64,000 bases of DNA, taken from positions 62,001-126,000 of the forward strand of contig JAQVCS010000007.1 in NCBI GenBank assembly GCA_028689675.1. The letters run 5' to 3'. This stretch comes from Desulfovibrionaceae bacterium (GTDB lineage Bacteria; Desulfobacterota; Desulfovibrionia; Desulfovibrionales; Desulfovibrionaceae). The position numbers were made by a program, and so were the translations under genes. Positions 43,543-53,277 of the stretch are shown here, piece by piece; the stretch's first letter is position 1, and the number at the start of each line of letters is the position of its first letter. The notes beneath the pieces are model-generated. The model did no database searches and was not told the DNA's origin. It worked only from the letters and a program-made list of their open reading frames with translations.

Positions 43543-44505
43543 TTATTTCACTTTTATATCGGCGCGGGGGTGTGCTTTGTCATACACAGCCATTAGGCGT
43601 TCGAGCGTTACTTGGGTATAGCGCTGTGTGGTGGCAAGGCGCTGATGCCCCAAGAGTTCTTGCACACTACGCAAATCTGCCCCCGCTTCAAGCAGATGCG
43701 TGGCAAAAGAATGGCGCAAAGCATGGGGGGAAATAGCCGTGGGCAGGGCTGCCGCCGCGCACAGGCGCTCCATGGCGCGTATAGCCTCGCGCCTGTTCAA
43801 GCGCGCGCCACGCACCCCCACAAAAAGCGCTTGTTCTGCACTTGTTGTGTACTCCTGCCGCAAAGAAAGCCATGTTTGCAAAGCCTTCAAGGCTGTGTCT
43901 GAAAGCGGTGCCACGCGCTCGCGCGAGCCCTTGCCCATAACGCGCACATGGCTTTGCCCATGGTTAACATCGCTGACGGTAAGCGACAAGGCCTCTGAAA
44001 TACGCAGGCCTGCACCATACAGCACCTCGGCCAAGGCCACATCGCGGCAGTGCAGCCAATGCTGCTTTGCCCTGTCGCCCCTGCTGTAGCTGGCTGCCTC
44101 GGGGCTATCCAGCAGGGCAAAGGTTTGGTCTACATTCAGCATGGTGGGGTGGTGCTGGGCTTGCTTAGGGTTGCGAACCCCCTCTGTGGGGTTGCTGACA
44201 ATGCGTCGCTGCCGCACAAGATAGTGAAAAAAAGAACGCACCGCAGCCAGCTTGCGCGCGGCTGTGCTGCTGGCATCACCAGCACGAAAAAGCGCTGCCA
44301 GAAAGGACTGGATGTGACGGCGCTCTATGCGCTCTGGCGCGTTCACATCTAGCTTTGCCTGCTCACAATGCGCGCAGAATTGCCGTAAATCATTGGCATA
44401 GGCGGCACGGGTGGCGGGGGAATAGCCCTTTTGCACTTCTTGCCATGTAAGAAATTCCTGCATCAAGGGGGGCAGGCTTGCGGCAGACGGTAAAATCATG
44501 GTCAT
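43543..44505 (-). CDS. xerC: Tyrosine recombinase XerC/XerD
   Basis: 320 residues. The core-binding domain (FLTWQEVQKGYSPATRAAYANDLRQF) is followed by the catalytic domain with Arg in LYGAGLRISEAL, Lys in MGKGSRER, HALRHSFATHLLEAGADL, and LLGHQRLATTQRYTQV with the nucleophilic Tyr. It resolves chromosome dimers at dif. The ATG overlaps the dprA stop (4 bases), indicating coupled translation. XerC rather than XerD is a judgement from length and context. Confidence 0.88.
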   Translation of the reverse strand: MTMILPSAASLPPLMQEFLTWQEVQKGYSPATRAAYANDLRQFCAHCEQAKLDVNAPERIERRHIQSFLAALFRAGDASSTAARKLAAVRSFFHYLVRQRRIVSNPTEGVRNPKQAQHHPTMLNVDQTFALLDSPEAASYSRGDRAKQHWLHCRDVALAEVLYGAGLRISEALSLTVSDVNHGQSHVRVMGKGSRERVAPLSDTALKALQTWLSLRQEYTTSAEQALFVGVRGARLNRREAIRAMERLCAAAALPTAISPHALRHSFATHLLEAGADLRSVQELLGHQRLATTQRYTQVTLERLMAVYDKAHPRADIKVK

Positions 44506-45989
44506 CCTCCTGCCCTATAACGCCCACCGGGCAAACGGTGCACACAGCCTTCCATTTCAAGCACTACAAGCTGGGCATTGGCCTGCCCTGCCCCGCATGA
44601 AAGCTGTTCGCACAGGGCATCCACAGTACATTCTGGGTGAGCGGCAATAGAGTGGTACAATTGCGCGGCCAAGGCTGGCAAGGCCGCAAGGGGCGCAGGC
44701 ACTGCCGTGGCTGTGGGCTTGAGTGCAGCTTGCGCTGTAGGCTGAGGCCTAGCCTTGGCTTGCTCTGGGGCGGCATTGGGCTTGTTTTGTTCAAAAAAAG
44801 GCGCTGCTACCGCGGCACTGCGCGTAGCTGGCGGCAAAAGGTCTGCCCTTGTATTGTGGTTTATTTGCGGTTCAAGCTCTGCCCCTGAGCTGTGGCGTGC
44901 TGGAAGGGCAAGCCCTTCCTGAATGTGCACGGCTGGCACAAGGGGCGCTGCCTGCGGCTTAGAGGCTGCTGCACTATGAGCAGAGGGTGCTGTTGAAGTA
45001 AGGGGCTGGGCAGGCTTGGGCGCAGGGCAGCAGGCAGACAAATGCGGTGCTAAATCACACAAAATTTGTTCAGCATTGTCAACAACCTGCGCCCCTTCTA
45101 GCGCCAAAGCACGGCAGCCTTCTGAAAAAGCCGTGTGCTGGTGCGCGGCGGGCACAATATAGACTTCTCTGTTTTGCTCCAGCGCAAGGCGGGCGGTGAT
45201 AAGGCTGCCACTCTTGAATGCGGCTTCAACAATGACCACGCCCAAAGAAAGCCCGCTAATAATGCGATTACGCACAGGGAAATTGCTTGGGTGTGCCTGC
45301 GTGCCAGGGGCAAATTCACTCAGCAGCAGGCCGTGCCGTGCCATGGCGCTGTGCAGCGCCTCGTGAGCGGGCGGGTACACACAATCAATGCCCGTACCCA
45401 ACACACCAATGCTGCTGCCCACCTTGTCTAAAGCAGCGCTGTGGGCGGCGCTGTCAATGCCCTTGGCCATGCCAGAAACAATAGTCAGCCCGCTGGCAGC
45501 CAGATCGCCCGCCATACCTGCACAGAGGCGCAAGCCCTGTGCCGAGCAATGGCGCGAGCCAACCATGCCCAGTAAGGCGCCAGAAAGCAAAGACAAAGCC
45601 CCGCGGCAATAGAGCAAGGCTGGGGCATCGGGCAATTGGCGCAGCGCTGTGGGGTAGCAAGCATCATGCCAGAGCACAATATGGGCATCAAGGCTTTGCG
45701 CACGCCGCCATTCCTGCTCTGCCGTCACCCGCCACGAGCCAGAACAAAACGCAGCCACCACGCTTTCGCGCAGGCCAAGCACACGCCGCCACTGCCCTGC
45801 TGCCTGCACCGCCGCATAGGCCGTGCCATAATGGTGCAGCAGGCGCGCCACAGAGCGCACGCCCAAGCCCTGCGTGTGGCGCAAAGCCAGCGTGGCCCAA
45901 AACTGCCGCCGCATAGCCTCGTCATAGCGCTGCCATGCGGCAGATTGCCCCAATGCACCTGTGTGCAATGCTGCCCTGTGTGCTGTCAT
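44502..45989 (-). CDS. dprA: DNA processing protein DprA (Smf)
   Basis: 495 residues. The Rossmann-like DprA core includes GMVGSRHCSAQGLRLC, SGMAKGIDSAAHSAAL, FPVRNRIISGLSLGVVIVEA and KSGSLITARLALEQNREV. An N-terminal SAM/HhH-like part (LGVRSVARLLHHYG) and a C-terminal winged helix (CTVDALCEQLSCGAGQANAQLVVLEMEG) flank it, the latter after an unusually long Ala/Pro-rich linker of about 110 residues. DprA loads RecA on incoming single strands during transformation. xerC follows with a 4-base overlap. Confidence 0.93.
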   Translation of the reverse strand: MTAHRAALHTGALGQSAAWQRYDEAMRRQFWATLALRHTQGLGVRSVARLLHHYGTAYAAVQAAGQWRRVLGLRESVVAAFCSGSWRVTAEQEWRRAQSLDAHIVLWHDACYPTALRQLPDAPALLYCRGALSLLSGALLGMVGSRHCSAQGLRLCAGMAGDLAASGLTIVSGMAKGIDSAAHSAALDKVGSSIGVLGTGIDCVYPPAHEALHSAMARHGLLLSEFAPGTQAHPSNFPVRNRIISGLSLGVVIVEAAFKSGSLITARLALEQNREVYIVPAAHQHTAFSEGCRALALEGAQVVDNAEQILCDLAPHLSACCPAPKPAQPLTSTAPSAHSAAASKPQAAPLVPAVHIQEGLALPARHSSGAELEPQINHNTRADLLPPATRSAAVAAPFFEQNKPNAAPEQAKARPQPTAQAALKPTATAVPAPLAALPALAAQLYHSIAAHPECTVDALCEQLSCGAGQANAQLVVLEMEGCVHRLPGGRYRAGG

Positions 45990-46276
45990 TCCTGCCCTCT
46001 GCTTCTTTGTCAGCCCCTTGTTTTGCCTCTTCTGCTCGTCAAAATAGGGGCTGTGGCACTACCTTCCTTTTTACCAAAGGAGCATAAAGAATTTCATCGA
46101 CATGCGCAGCTGTCAATGCTTTTTCGCAACCCAAAACCTACTTTGCGGCTTTATGCCTGTGCTTGGCTGGCAAGGTACTGGTGCAAGGCAAAGCGGCAAG
46201 CCGCTTGCCACTTTGGGCTTTTTCAGGCACAAGGCGAGTGACAAGGGCTGTAAACAAGTACAGCGAGGAGCATGGT

Positions 46277-47269
46277 ATGGAGAATCTGGTTCTTTACTGG
46301 CAGCAAGCGCTTGCTGCCTATGCAAGCATTATGGAGCACTACCCTTTTGTGCATACTACGCTTGCCCTACTAGCTGTTGTGTTGCCGCTGGCAGCGCTGC
46401 TGGCCTTTCCCGGTTTGGCACTCATGGCCATAACGGGGCAATTGCTGGCTATAAAGCGCAAACGATCTTTTTATGATAAAGGTGCAAAGCAGCTTGCCCT
46501 GCTGGCCACCCTGCTGGGCTGGCTGTTGAGCACAGGCGGGGCAGTGTGGCTGCTCTGCCGCTACACACCGCAAACAATACCGCTTGATGCCATACCCTTG
46601 CAGGTTATGGTGCATTGCTTGGCATGGCTGCTGATTACCCTAGGGGCATTTTTTGCCAGCCTGCATTATTCTTTGTGGAAGGGTTTGAAGCAATACCCGC
46701 GCATGCATCAATTTATTGGCCTGTTTGCTCTGGTCAGCGCCTACCTTGGTGCCTATACGCTTATGGCCAGCCTTGTTTTGCAAAGCCAGCTGGATGCGGG
46801 TCTTGTGGTGGAAAATATACAGCAAGCCCTTGTACCAGCAGAAAATTCCCCACTATGGAATGCTGTCTATTATTTGCCTGTACTGGTGGCCGCCATGGCT
46901 GGGGGGCTGGGCAGCCTGTGGTTTGTTGTGCGGCGCAAGCGCGATGACTTTGGGCGCGATCATTACAATACCGTTGTGCCTTGGGCAGCCTGCTGGGCGC
47001 GCAATGCTTGGCTGTGCCTGTGGCTCATTCTGCTCTTTTTTACAGGCTGGGAAGTTATTACCGCCGCGCAGGAGCATGACATTCTTCCACAGCAGGAATT
47101 GCTCAACCATGCCCTGCGCCTTGCCCTGTGGCTTATCCCCCTGCTGCTGTGGTGCATTGTTACGCGCAGCGCCACCCCTTTGCGCCACAAATTCACCCTG
47201 CTGCTGGCACAAATTTTGGTCATGGGCTTTTTAATACCTTTTTCCACGGGCTTGAGCTGGGGTTATTAA
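46277..47269 (+). CDS. Polytopic membrane protein of unknown function
   Basis: 330 residues with about eight predicted membrane helices (for example TTLALLAVVLPLAALLAF, LLATLLGWLLSTGGAVWLL, LAWLLITLGAFFASLHY, WLCLWLILLFFTGWEVI). No catalytic motif or known family is recognised. AGGAG 6 bases before ATG 46277 decides the start. It is divergent from dprA and closed by a strong terminator, hence monocistronic. Confidence 0.75.
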   Translation: MENLVLYWQQALAAYASIMEHYPFVHTTLALLAVVLPLAALLAFPGLALMAITGQLLAIKRKRSFYDKGAKQLALLATLLGWLLSTGGAVWLLCRYTPQTIPLDAIPLQVMVHCLAWLLITLGAFFASLHYSLWKGLKQYPRMHQFIGLFALVSAYLGAYTLMASLVLQSQLDAGLVVENIQQALVPAENSPLWNAVYYLPVLVAAMAGGLGSLWFVVRRKRDDFGRDHYNTVVPWAACWARNAWLCLWLILLFFTGWEVITAAQEHDILPQQELLNHALRLALWLIPLLLWCIVTRSATPLRHKFTLLLAQILVMGFLIPFSTGLSWGY

Positions 47270-47284
47270 AAAAAACTTGGCTGT

Positions 47285-47319
47285 AAAAAAAGACCGTCGT
47301 AGGCAGGCGGTCTTTTTTT
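47285..47319 (+). terminator. Intrinsic terminator after the membrane protein gene
   Basis: AAAAAGACCG (47287-47296) pairs with CGGTCTTTTT (47308-47317) and the T-run continues. It also serves the convergent small gene. Confidence 0.85.
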
Positions 47320-47326
47320 GTGCTCT

Positions 47327-47611
47327 TTATTGATCCCAATCGCTCCAATGATTATGCAGCCAGTTCGAAATATTTTTGCGCGTCATAAAGCAGGAGGGCA
47401 CATATTCGCGTATCATTTGCTCGATGCGCAGGGCATCGTCTTTTTCTGTCAGCCCATAGTCACGCATAAACACATTGATAAAGGCCAGCAATTCATAGCC
47501 ATTGGCTCTGTTCAAATTTGTCTCATCCGCCTCGCCTGTGCCGCGCGGGTCACCAGCGGGGATGGGGGTCATGGCATATGTATGGCGCAAATCGTCAAAC
47601 GTTATATTCAC
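47327..47611 (-). CDS. Conserved-looking hypothetical protein
   Basis: 94 residues from GTG 47611, chosen because AAGGGAG lies 6 bases upstream; the frame continues to 47650 without a ribosome site. The protein is acidic, mostly helical (RANGYELLAFINVFMRDYGL, DALRIEQMIREYV) and ends NWLHNHWSDWDQ. No family recognised. It is convergent with the membrane protein gene. Confidence 0.6.
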   Translation of the reverse strand: MNITFDDLRHTYAMTPIPAGDPRGTGEADETNLNRANGYELLAFINVFMRDYGLTEKDDALRIEQMIREYVPSCFMTRKNISNWLHNHWSDWDQ

Positions 47612-47779
47612 AAATGCTCCCTTTGGTAGCAGGTTAACTGTGCTGGTCATGCTAGCCGCTTAGGGCACGGGCGTCAACGCATCCCTTGACCTTTTGCCCT
47701 GCATTCTTATGTATACATTGTTATCGGGCTTTGCCCCGAGCTGTATACAGCCACTCATTCCAACGTACGAGGATATTGT

Positions 47780-48697
47780 ATGATTTTCCTTTCCGATTCC
47801 ATGCTTGCCAAGCTGCGTATTGCTGGCAAAACCATTGTGGTGCAAATTGCCCTGTTGTGCGCTCTGCTTTTTATGGTGTGGGGTTCGCAGCATTTGTATT
47901 CCTTTATTGATAAAACAACCTTCCCCAATGCCGTTGCCCTTGGCGATACCAGCACACTGGATGACAATGCCAAGGGGAAATTGATGATTGATGCCATTAC
48001 CCACCAAATGCGCTACGAGCTTTCTTCCACCTTTGGCTGGTCGGCCAATGACATTGTGTTTAACCGCTGGCTGCTTGACAACCGCGCCTACCGCCAATAC
48101 GGCGTGTATCAGGCAACAAAAGAGCTGGTGGATTTATATTCCACCCAAATCGCCAAGCTGGGCGCTAATGACCGCGAAAGCGAATTTTTGTATAAGGCTC
48201 GCTTAAACAGCTTTGCCATTGACCCCTATAAATTCTGGTTCCCTTCTGCTGAAAGTGCCTACCAAAAGGGCTTGGCGCTGGTGGAACAATACAAAGCTGG
48301 TCTGGACACGGGCAAATCTGTTTATAATGTGCGCACCGATGATATTTATGCGGCCTACAACCTTGTTGTGGGTGAAAAATTGCTGGGTTACGCGCTGGGT
48401 TTGCTGAACAATGCCCAGAATATGCCCTTTTATACCTTGGATAATGCCATTTATCAGGCGCAAGGCATAGCCCTTGTGGTGCGTGACTTTATCACTGCCC
48501 TGTACACCCTGCACCCCGATATTGCCGGCAAGGGTAACAAAGAAAATATGGACGCGGCCATGAATTATTTAACCCGCATTGCCACCTATGACCCTTTGTA
48601 TATTACGGCCAATGTCAATTCGGGCGAGCTTGTTATTTCCTACCTGCTTTTTGCGAAAAACAGGCTGGAAGATATACGCGACAGCATACGCATGTAA
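47780..48697 (+). CDS. DUF2333 family protein
   Basis: 305 residues. An N-terminal membrane helix (TIVVQIALLCALLFMVWG) anchors a large soluble part. The segment MRYELSSTFGWSANDIV, then FNRWLLDNRAYRQYGV and ATKELVDLYSTQIAKLG matches the DUF2333 pattern (G-W-x-x-N-D, then R-W-L-D-N-R). The function is unknown; the family is found across proteobacteria. GAGG precedes the ATG. A hairpin at 48780-48813 follows. Confidence 0.75.
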   Translation: MIFLSDSMLAKLRIAGKTIVVQIALLCALLFMVWGSQHLYSFIDKTTFPNAVALGDTSTLDDNAKGKLMIDAITHQMRYELSSTFGWSANDIVFNRWLLDNRAYRQYGVYQATKELVDLYSTQIAKLGANDRESEFLYKARLNSFAIDPYKFWFPSAESAYQKGLALVEQYKAGLDTGKSVYNVRTDDIYAAYNLVVGEKLLGYALGLLNNAQNMPFYTLDNAIYQAQGIALVVRDFITALYTLHPDIAGKGNKENMDAAMNYLTRIATYDPLYITANVNSGELVISYLLFAKNRLEDIRDSIRM

Positions 48698-48779
48698 AAA
48701 ATTCAGCGTCTGCCCCCAAAGGCTTGCCCGCGAAAAAGTCCGCAGGCAGGCTTTAGGACAAGGCGCTCGTCAAGACCAA

Positions 48780-48813
48780 CAAAGCCTCCCCAGCACAGTG
48801 TGGGGAGGCTTTG
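48780..48813 (+). terminator. Hairpin between convergent genes
   Basis: CAAAGCCTCCCC (48780-48791) pairs with GGGGAGGCTTTG (48802-48813), then TTG. It is a strong stem with a weak T tail. Confidence 0.6.
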
Positions 48814-48861
48814 TTGTGCCAAAGGGCAAAAAGCCCCGTGAAAGAGAACACGGGGCAGAGC

Positions 48862-49149
48862 TTATTCTTTGGGCAGCCAGCTTGTCAGCACATCAATCAA
48901 TTGCCGAGCTTGCTTAGGGCTTGAAATGGAAAATTTTGATTGTGGCTTATATTCTTCACCCACTTTTTTGTAGCGGCGAATGACATATTTATCGGGGCCA
49001 TAGTCATTTTCCTGCACACGCCATTCCTGATAGCGAAAAATAATGGTGGACCACAAACCACGAGATAAAATTACTTTATCCAATTCCTTACAGACCAAAG
49101 TGCCATTTTCTTCATAATTGACTGTTAATTCATCAATACTACTGCTCAA
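48862..49149 (-). CDS. Small conserved-looking hypothetical protein
   Basis: 95 residues from TTG 49149, which has GGAG 8 bases upstream; no ATG lies nearby in frame and the longer frame to 49260 lacks a ribosome site. Beta-rich N-terminal part (ILSRGLWSTIIFRYQEW), central YVIRRYKKVG and a C-terminal helix SKFSISSPKQARQLIDVLTSWL. The overall look recalls small PC4-like proteins, but I cannot assign the family. Confidence 0.6.
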   Translation of the reverse strand: MSSSIDELTVNYEENGTLVCKELDKVILSRGLWSTIIFRYQEWRVQENDYGPDKYVIRRYKKVGEEYKPQSKFSISSPKQARQLIDVLTSWLPKE

Positions 49150-49478
49150 AATAGTTTCTCCGTGGGGGCTGGTAAAAAGTGTTATGCCCGCATAGAAGGT
49201 TGGTCTATCGTGTTTACCGCCAGACCGCAAGCCACAAAAGCGCATTGCAGCAACTGCCAAAGAACCTTGCTTTCACGCTGTGCTGCCCATCTGCCCAGTA
49301 TAGCAAGTAGGTTTGCCCTCATTACCATGCCTTTCGCGAAAGTCGATTTTTCTTTACGCTGGCAAGGCGCATCAAGAAAAGGGCGGCAAAGCGCTACGGC
49401 AAGGCGGCATTTTTTTGTGCAACGCAGCCAGCGTGGAAAAAACGGCTTTGCCGCAGGTAATGTGCTAAGGGCTAGCCC

Positions 49479-49985
49479 CTAGCGTGCATTGGCAAAAAAA
49501 GTGCGTAACTGTGCAGCACAGCGCGCAGCCAAAATGCCCCCCATATGCCACACTGTATGATTATACAAAGGTAAATCAAGCCCATCAAAGCAGGAAGTAA
49601 CCGCGCCAGCGCGGGCATCTTCTGCACCGTACACCAGCCCCGCAATGCGGGCATGCACCATGGCCGCCGTGCACATAGCGCAAGGCTCAAGGGTGACCAC
49701 AAGCGTGCACCCCTCTAAACGATAATTGCCCAAAGCCGCACCAGCACGGCGCAAAGCCAGCACCTCGGCATGGGCGGTGGGGTCGTGCAGGCTTATGGGC
49801 TCATTGTGCGCCTGTGCGAGCAGCTGCCCCTGTGCATTCACCAGCACAGCCCCTACGGGCACTTCACCCTTGGTCTGCCCCAAGGCTGCCTGCGCTAGGG
49901 CACATTCCATCAGGCTTTCCCATGTCCAGCCCCGCGGGGGGCTGGGGCAAGGGCCACCATAGGCCTGCACCCTTGCCCTTGGCAT
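49479..49985 (-). CDS. tadA: tRNA-specific adenosine deaminase TadA
   Basis: 168 residues from ATG 49985; the frame is open to 50096 and a shorter ATG exists, so the start is uncertain. Zinc-deaminase motifs are clear: TAHAEVLALRRAG with His and catalytic Glu, and LEPCAMCTAAM with the two Cys ligands. It converts A34 to inosine in tRNA-Arg(ACG), the tRNA encoded twice at 1030-1199. Confidence 0.92.
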   Translation of the reverse strand: MPRARVQAYGGPCPSPPRGWTWESLMECALAQAALGQTKGEVPVGAVLVNAQGQLLAQAHNEPISLHDPTAHAEVLALRRAGAALGNYRLEGCTLVVTLEPCAMCTAAMVHARIAGLVYGAEDARAGAVTSCFDGLDLPLYNHTVWHMGGILAARCAAQLRTFFANAR

Positions 49986-50104
49986 ATCAGCAGTGCACAA
50001 GGCTTTTGTGCCACACGGGGTCTGTATGCCCTGCGCGGCTTTTGCCCTATACGCATCATATGCACTGGCACTACACAAGGCTTCAGCTTTACACATGTAT
50101 AGCG

Positions 50105-50773
50105 CTACACAAGCAGGGCGCGGTACAGCACGGCAACAGCATCTTCGGGCGTATCACACACGGTGATAAGGCGGTCAACTTCTTCTGTCCGAATAGTGCC
50201 CGCTGCCACCATAGTTTTTTTCAGCCAGTCAACAAGACCCTGCCAAAAATCGCTACCGTACAGCACAATGGGGAAGGGGCGTATGCGCCCTGTTTGTGCC
50301 AGCACAAAGGCTTCAGAAAGTTCATCAATAGTGCCCATGCCGCCGGGCATAACCACATAGGCGCGAGAGTATTTTACAAACATGAATTTTCGCAAAAAGA
50401 AATAACGAAAATCGCAACGTGTTGTGACATATTTGTTGCAGCCCTGCTCATGGGGAAGCTCAATGCGCAGGCCTATGGATTCCCCCCCAGCCTCGGCAGC
50501 GCCCTTGTTGGCCGCTTCCATAATACCAGGGCCACCGCCAGTAATCACCGCAAAGCCTTTTTGTGCCAATAATGAAGCTATTTTTTCAGCATCACGGTAA
50601 TAGCGAGAGTCTTCTTTAAGACGGGCAGAGCCAAAAATGGATATGCCGTCGTGCTGTACATCATTTAATTTGTCCAAAGCGGTAACCGATTCTGCCAAAA
50701 TACGAAAGGTACGCCACGATTCAGTACCCGAAGAGGCAAGATCATCAATAAAGTTTTGTCTTGTTGTTGGCAT
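50105..50773 (-). CDS. LOG-family protein (TIGR00730 / lysine decarboxylase-like)
   Basis: 222 residues. The two family motifs are GGGPGIMEAANKGA and PGGMGTIDELSE. Homologues hydrolyse cytokinin nucleotide or other nucleoside monophosphates. AAGGAGA lies 4 bases before ATG 50773. It is divergent from the MBL-fold gene. Confidence 0.9.
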   Translation of the reverse strand: MPTTRQNFIDDLASSGTESWRTFRILAESVTALDKLNDVQHDGISIFGSARLKEDSRYYRDAEKIASLLAQKGFAVITGGGPGIMEAANKGAAEAGGESIGLRIELPHEQGCNKYVTTRCDFRYFFLRKFMFVKYSRAYVVMPGGMGTIDELSEAFVLAQTGRIRPFPIVLYGSDFWQGLVDWLKKTMVAAGTIRTEEVDRLITVCDTPEDAVAVLYRALLV

Positions 50774-51037
50774 ATACTCTCCTTGATGTTTCTGCGTCAT
50801 AGTACAGAGACTGCACCCTTCCCGCAAGCGCGAAATAATCTCTTTTTACGTTCTTTGTTATTTTTTACACATAAAATAGCCCTTGTTTACTTGCACTTGG
50901 CCAAGCAGCAGTGCATAGTTAACGCACACTGTTGTAACCTGCTCACGGCATACAAAGGCAGGCAAGAGGGCAGCACGATCGAAGTCTTCACGCCCTTTTT
51001 GCTACGATTTTGGCTTTATACTGTAAAGGAGTTCTGG

Positions 51038-52648
51038 ATGAAGGTGCAGCTACTGGGCGCAGCCCGCACGGTAACAGGGTCTTGCTATATGATAGAGGCA
51101 TGTGGCGCACGCTTTTGCGTTGATTGCGGCATGCATCAGGGCAATAAAGCTATTGAAGAGCGCAACCGTAATGTGCGCGTATACCGCCCTGAAGCTATTG
51201 ACTTTATTCTTGTCACCCATGCTCATATGGATCATTCTGGGCTCTTGCCCCTTATGGTAAGCGCTGGCTTTAACAAAACTATTTATTGCACCAAGGCAAC
51301 CTTGGATCTGCTTGATATTATGCTGCTTGACAGCGCCCATATTCAGGAAATGGAAGCCGAATTTGCCGCCAGAAAGTTTAGCCGCCGCGGCCTAAAAAAC
51401 CCGCCAGCAGCCCTGTACACCACAGAAGATGCCCAAAATACCACGCCGCTCTTGCGGGCAGTGAATTATCATGAAAGCTTTGAACCTGTGCCCGGGGTGA
51501 AAATAACCTATTATGACGCTGGGCATATTTTAGGCTCGGGCTTCCTTGCTATGGAAGTGACAGAGCAGGGCAAAACCACCAGCCTCATTTTTTCGGGCGA
51601 TATTGGCCGCCCCAACTCGCTCATTGTGCGTAATCCCGAAAATCCGCCCAAGGCCGACTATGTTTTTTTAGAAAGCACTTATGGCGACCGCGAGCATAAA
51701 AATGAAGATACCAGCGTTACCGAGCTGGGCGAAGCCATAGCCTACAGCTATGCAAAGCGCGAAAAAGTCATTATTCCCGCTTTTGCGGTGGAGCGCACCC
51801 AAGAAGTGCTCTATTGCCTGCACCAGTTGGCCAAAATGGGTAAATTGCCCGACGACATGCCCGTTTTTGTGGACAGCCCCCTTGCCATACGCGCCACCGA
51901 AGTGTTTAAGCATAACAGAGAACTCTTTGACGCCAATGCCAAAAACCTGCTTTCTAATGGCGATGACCCCTTTGCCCTGCCCAATTTGCGCTATACCCTT
52001 GATGCCACAGAATCGCGCTCACTGAATGAAATGAAAGGCCCTGCCATTATTATTTCTGCCAGCGGCATGTGCAATGCGGGACGCATCAAGCATCACCTCA
52101 AGCACAATGTGTGGAAGCCCGGCGCCAGTATTGTTTTTGTGGGCTATCAGGCTGTCGGCACACTGGGGCGCAAGCTGGTGGAGCAGGCAAAAACCATTAC
52201 CCTTTTTGGCGAAGATGTTGAAGTGGCCGCCAAAATTGTGACCATTGGTGGTTTTTCTGGGCATGCAGGGCAAAGCCAGCTGGTGGAATGGGTCAGCCCC
52301 TTGGCCAAGGCTGGCTCGCAAATTGTGCTGGTGCATGGTGAAGAAAAAGCGCAAACTATTTTTGCCGCTGTTTTGCAAGAAAAACTGGGCGTAACGCCTA
52401 TTATTCCGCAATATTTAGAAGAAATGGTGCTGGAAGGCAAAAGCGTGCCCCAGCTTGTTACGCATGAAGAGGCCTCGTACCCCAGCGTCAATTGGGATTT
52501 TCTGTCTGCCGAGGTGGAGCGCAAGTGGGATATGTTCAAAGGCAAGCTGGCCACTGCAGGGCAGCGCCCTTGGGTGGAACAAACCGAATTGCGCGACGAA
52601 ATTGCCCGTATGGACTACTACTTGACGCGCCTGCTTTCTGAATTATAA
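51038..52648 (+). CDS. MBL-fold RNA-processing exonuclease (beta-CASP, YSH1-like)
   Basis: 536 residues. HxHxDH in THAHMDHSGLLP, downstream ligands in YYDAGHILGSGFL and FSGDIGRPN, a beta-CASP domain (YGDREHKN, AFAVERTQEVLYCLHQL, ISASGMCNAGRIKHHLKHN) and the RNA-specificity motif GGFSGHAGQSQLVEWV. Relatives of CPSF-73 in bacteria are ribonucleases; the length here is that of the compact bacterial form. AAAGGAG 6 bases upstream supports ATG 51038. The next gene, rsmD, follows after 56 bases, so they may be cotranscribed. Confidence 0.9.
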   Translation: MKVQLLGAARTVTGSCYMIEACGARFCVDCGMHQGNKAIEERNRNVRVYRPEAIDFILVTHAHMDHSGLLPLMVSAGFNKTIYCTKATLDLLDIMLLDSAHIQEMEAEFAARKFSRRGLKNPPAALYTTEDAQNTTPLLRAVNYHESFEPVPGVKITYYDAGHILGSGFLAMEVTEQGKTTSLIFSGDIGRPNSLIVRNPENPPKADYVFLESTYGDREHKNEDTSVTELGEAIAYSYAKREKVIIPAFAVERTQEVLYCLHQLAKMGKLPDDMPVFVDSPLAIRATEVFKHNRELFDANAKNLLSNGDDPFALPNLRYTLDATESRSLNEMKGPAIIISASGMCNAGRIKHHLKHNVWKPGASIVFVGYQAVGTLGRKLVEQAKTITLFGEDVEVAAKIVTIGGFSGHAGQSQLVEWVSPLAKAGSQIVLVHGEEKAQTIFAAVLQEKLGVTPIIPQYLEEMVLEGKSVPQLVTHEEASYPSVNWDFLSAEVERKWDMFKGKLATAGQRPWVEQTELRDEIARMDYYLTRLLSEL

Positions 52649-52704
52649 AAGAGGAAGGGGCAGGCATAATGCTTGCCCCACATTTTTGCCTGAAGGAAAG
52701 ACCC

Positions 52705-53277
52705 ATGCGCATTATTGCGGGAACATTTGGCGGAAGAATTTTAAAAACTGTGGAAGGCCCTGGCTACCGCCCTGCCATGAGCCGTGTGCGGGAATCGCTG
52801 TTTTCCATGCTTGAATCACGCGGTGTGCTGTGGCAGACAAGCCGCGTGATGGATGTATTTGCTGGCAGCGGCAGCTTGGCTTTTGAAGCCCTTTCCCGTG
52901 GGGCGCTGGAAGCCCGTTTGGTAGAAATGGCGCCGCAGGCTGTGCGCTGCCTGCAAGGCAATGCCCGCCTGCTGGGGCTGGATGCCAGCCGCTGCCAAAT
53001 TGTGGCAGACGATGCTATAAAAATGCTTGCCAAAGCCTGCCATAAGCCCTATCAGGTTGTTTTTATTGACCCACCCTATGGCAAGAACTTGTTGCAGCCC
53101 ACGCTCAACAACCTTTTGCGCCGTGGCTGGCTGGCTGAAGACGGCCTTGTTTGTGCTGAAATTGAAATGGCGCTGGCCTATCATGCCGATACGGCGCACG
53201 ATTCTTTAGAACTTCTTGCTGACCGCACCTTTGGTCAAACACGAATACTGATATGGCAGAACATAAGCACACAATAG
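52705..53277 (+). CDS. rsmD: 16S rRNA (guanine966-N2)-methyltransferase
   Basis: 190 residues. It starts MRIIAGTFGGRILKTV, has RPAMSRVRESLFSML, the SAM site VMDVFAGSGSLAFEALSRGA and the catalytic FIDPPYGKN. It methylates G966 in assembled 30S particles. It overlaps coaD by 25 bases, the standard rsmD-coaD pairing. Confidence 0.95.
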   Translation: MRIIAGTFGGRILKTVEGPGYRPAMSRVRESLFSMLESRGVLWQTSRVMDVFAGSGSLAFEALSRGALEARLVEMAPQAVRCLQGNARLLGLDASRCQIVADDAIKMLAKACHKPYQVVFIDPPYGKNLLQPTLNNLLRRGWLAEDGLVCAEIEMALAYHADTAHDSLELLADRTFGQTRILIWQNISTQ

